From Halieaceae bacterium (GTDB lineage Bacteria; Pseudomonadota; Gammaproteobacteria; Pseudomonadales; Halieaceae), in NCBI GenBank assembly GCA_018666295.1, contig JABIZW010000066.1:1-25450 (forward strand): DNA of 25,450 bases, written 5' to 3'. Numbering within the stretch: the stretch's first letter is position 1; each line of letters begins with the position of its first letter. Of this stretch, positions 24,445-25,450 are shown piece by piece. The notes beneath the pieces were generated by a model, which searched no databases, was not told the DNA's origin, and saw only the letters and a list, made by a program, of their open reading frames with translations. The translations under genes were made by a program, and so were the position numbers.

Positions 24445-25368
24445 TCACAGATTGAGAATCCAAAACAGACTGGCAGTGCTCAACGCCGTCCATAACACCA
24501 GTGCCATGCTGATTAGGCGCGGGCATATTGTGCGCAGCGACTGCAGCGACATCTGTGACCCAATAAGAAAGAGCGCAAGACAAAAGAGACTCTTACTGAC
24601 CATTGAAAATACGGCCGCGGTTGATGGCGCAAACTGAAAATAACCGCCAGCGAGGCTGGCCACGATAAAGCCAAGGACGAACAAGGGGACACGCACTTCA
24701 TGCGCGCTGATTCGCTTCATGGTGTAGCTTGCGAGGAGGATCAGCGGAATTAGCCACAAGATTCGGAGTATTTTGAGCGCCGCTGCAGTTTTGAGTGCCT
24801 CATCACCGTATGCGGCGGCCGCGCCAACCACGGAAGATGTGTCGTGAATGGCCATCGCTGCCCAGAGGCCAAATTGCTCTTGGGTTAAGCCTAAAGCGCT
24901 GCCAATGGCCGGGAAGAGTACAATTGCTATGCCGTTTAGCACGAAAATAATGGTCAGTGTTTGAGCGACTTGTTGATCTTTTGCATTGATGACCGGTGCC
25001 ATAGTGGCCACCGCGGTACCACCGCAAACGGCTGTGCCACTGGTCAGTAACTTGCCACTGATGTCATCGACGCGGCTGAGTTTCATCAAGGCATAACCAC
25101 TGACCAAGGTCCCTAAAACCATGACCGAAACGATAACCCCGTTAGCTGAGCCGAGTGTGACCACCTCGCGAAAGGGAAGCGATAAACCGAGAATGACGAC
25201 ACCGCTTTGCAAAGCGCCTCTGGACACCGACGAGGCGTTCATGATGGGCGCTTTACCGAGTGCGATCGCCAGCGCGATGCCCGAAAAAAGTGCGAGTGCG
25301 GCCTGTTGCGAGAAAACCGACAGCATGGCCGCGATCGAGTAGGCAATAAGGTTATTCTTTTTTGTCAT
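24445..25368 (-). CDS. YeiH/UPF0324-family membrane protein
   Basis: This hydrophobic 307-residue protein has about nine to ten membrane segments and is of the YeiH family, annotated as putative sulfate exporters with little direct evidence. Family hallmarks are SGTAVCGGTAVATMAPVI and WAAMAIHDTSSVVGAAAAYG, a conserved helical pair with His and Asp in the membrane. It lies 128 bases upstream of the rubredoxin-reductase start on the same strand, so the two may be transcribed separately. No LysR regulator, often adjacent in other genomes, is visible before the window ends. No clear ribosome site precedes its ATG. Confidence 0.82.
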   Translation of the reverse strand: MTKKNNLIAYSIAAMLSVFSQQAALALFSGIALAIALGKAPIMNASSVSRGALQSGVVILGLSLPFREVVTLGSANGVIVSVMVLGTLVSGYALMKLSRVDDISGKLLTSGTAVCGGTAVATMAPVINAKDQQVAQTLTIIFVLNGIAIVLFPAIGSALGLTQEQFGLWAAMAIHDTSSVVGAAAAYGDEALKTAAALKILRILWLIPLILLASYTMKRISAHEVRVPLFVLGFIVASLAGGYFQFAPSTAAVFSMVSKSLFCLALFLIGSQMSLQSLRTICPRLISMALVLWTALSTASLFWILNL

Positions 25369-25382
25369 ATGTTGAGTATGAC

Positions 25383-25415
25383 AGGCTCATCACGACTTTC
25401 CAGTCGTAAGAGCCT
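25383..25415. other. Nested stem-loop in front of the YeiH-family gene
   Basis: AGGCTC (25383-25388) pairs with GAGCCT (25410-25415), and inside it CGACT (25393-25397) pairs with AGTCG (25402-25406) around a TTCC loop. The helices are separated by an ATCA/TAA internal loop. On the plus strand it is followed by TTGTTTT, as in a terminator, but no plus-strand gene ends here. On the minus strand it lies 15 bases upstream of the YeiH start, possibly in the mRNA leader. Confidence 0.4.
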
Positions 25416-25450
25416 TTGTTTTAGGGAACTCAGTCGCGTTTAACGGGGGG

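Noticed and set aside
1..25450. CRISPR arrays, insertion sequences, rRNA genes
   Set aside because: I saw no regularly spaced repeats, no transposase-like protein and no rRNA signature on either strand.

Overview
The window reads as a chromosomal steroid-degradation locus from a gammaproteobacterium, probably a marine aerobe. The evidence is moderate GC content, Proteobacteria-type tes gene order, a TesR/TeiR-like LuxR regulator, and a rubredoxin-rubredoxin reductase fusion. I cannot name the genus from sequence alone. All family calls come from reading the translated proteins against remembered families; no search was run.

Layout. (1) 1-616: the tail of an FG-GAP/VCBS-repeat protein, a hairpin, and a non-coding stretch between convergent genes. 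(2) 617-9195, minus strand: a leftward run fadD3-tesB-tesA2-tesD-tesE-tesF-tesG-tesR, mostly overlapping or closely spaced. It holds ring A/B meta-cleavage from the 3-hydroxy-9,10-seco-steroid stage, the pyruvate plus propionyl-CoA branch, the CoA ligase that starts C/D-ring degradation, and a regulator. (3) 9196-9342: a divergent promoter region. (4) 9343-19418, plus strand: a tight run ipdA-ipdB-crotonase-fadE31-fadE32-like-fadA6-SDR-acyl-CoA dehydrogenase-fadE30-ipdF. This is the equivalent of the mycobacterial KstR2 regulon for the C and D rings. (5) 19489-22872, plus strand: a sub-module of a KstD-like flavoprotein, a small NTF2-fold protein closely resembling the bile-acid 7-alpha-dehydratase BaiE, and a second thiolase. 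It ends in a perfect bidirectional terminator at 22889-22923. (6) 22949-25368, minus strand: a rubredoxin/rubredoxin-reductase fusion and a YeiH-family membrane protein, probably not part of the steroid pathway.

How the genes fit together. KstD introduces the ring-A double bond. TesA2, TesB and TesD hydroxylate, cleave and hydrolyse ring A. TesE, TesG and TesF convert the C6 fragment to pyruvate and propionyl-CoA. FadD3 activates the remaining indanedione propionate (HIP). FadE30 and IpdF start beta-oxidation of its side chain. The crotonase (candidate) and IpdAB open rings D and C. FadA6, the FadE31-type dehydrogenase pair and the second thiolase finish the chain. The most notable item is the BaiE-like protein beside KstD: it suggests the host can remove a 7-hydroxyl from steroids such as cholate, a reaction better known from anaerobic gut bacteria. 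Not found here are the flavin reductase partner of TesA2, 9-alpha-hydroxylase, IpdC, and side-chain degradation genes, so the pathway must be completed elsewhere.
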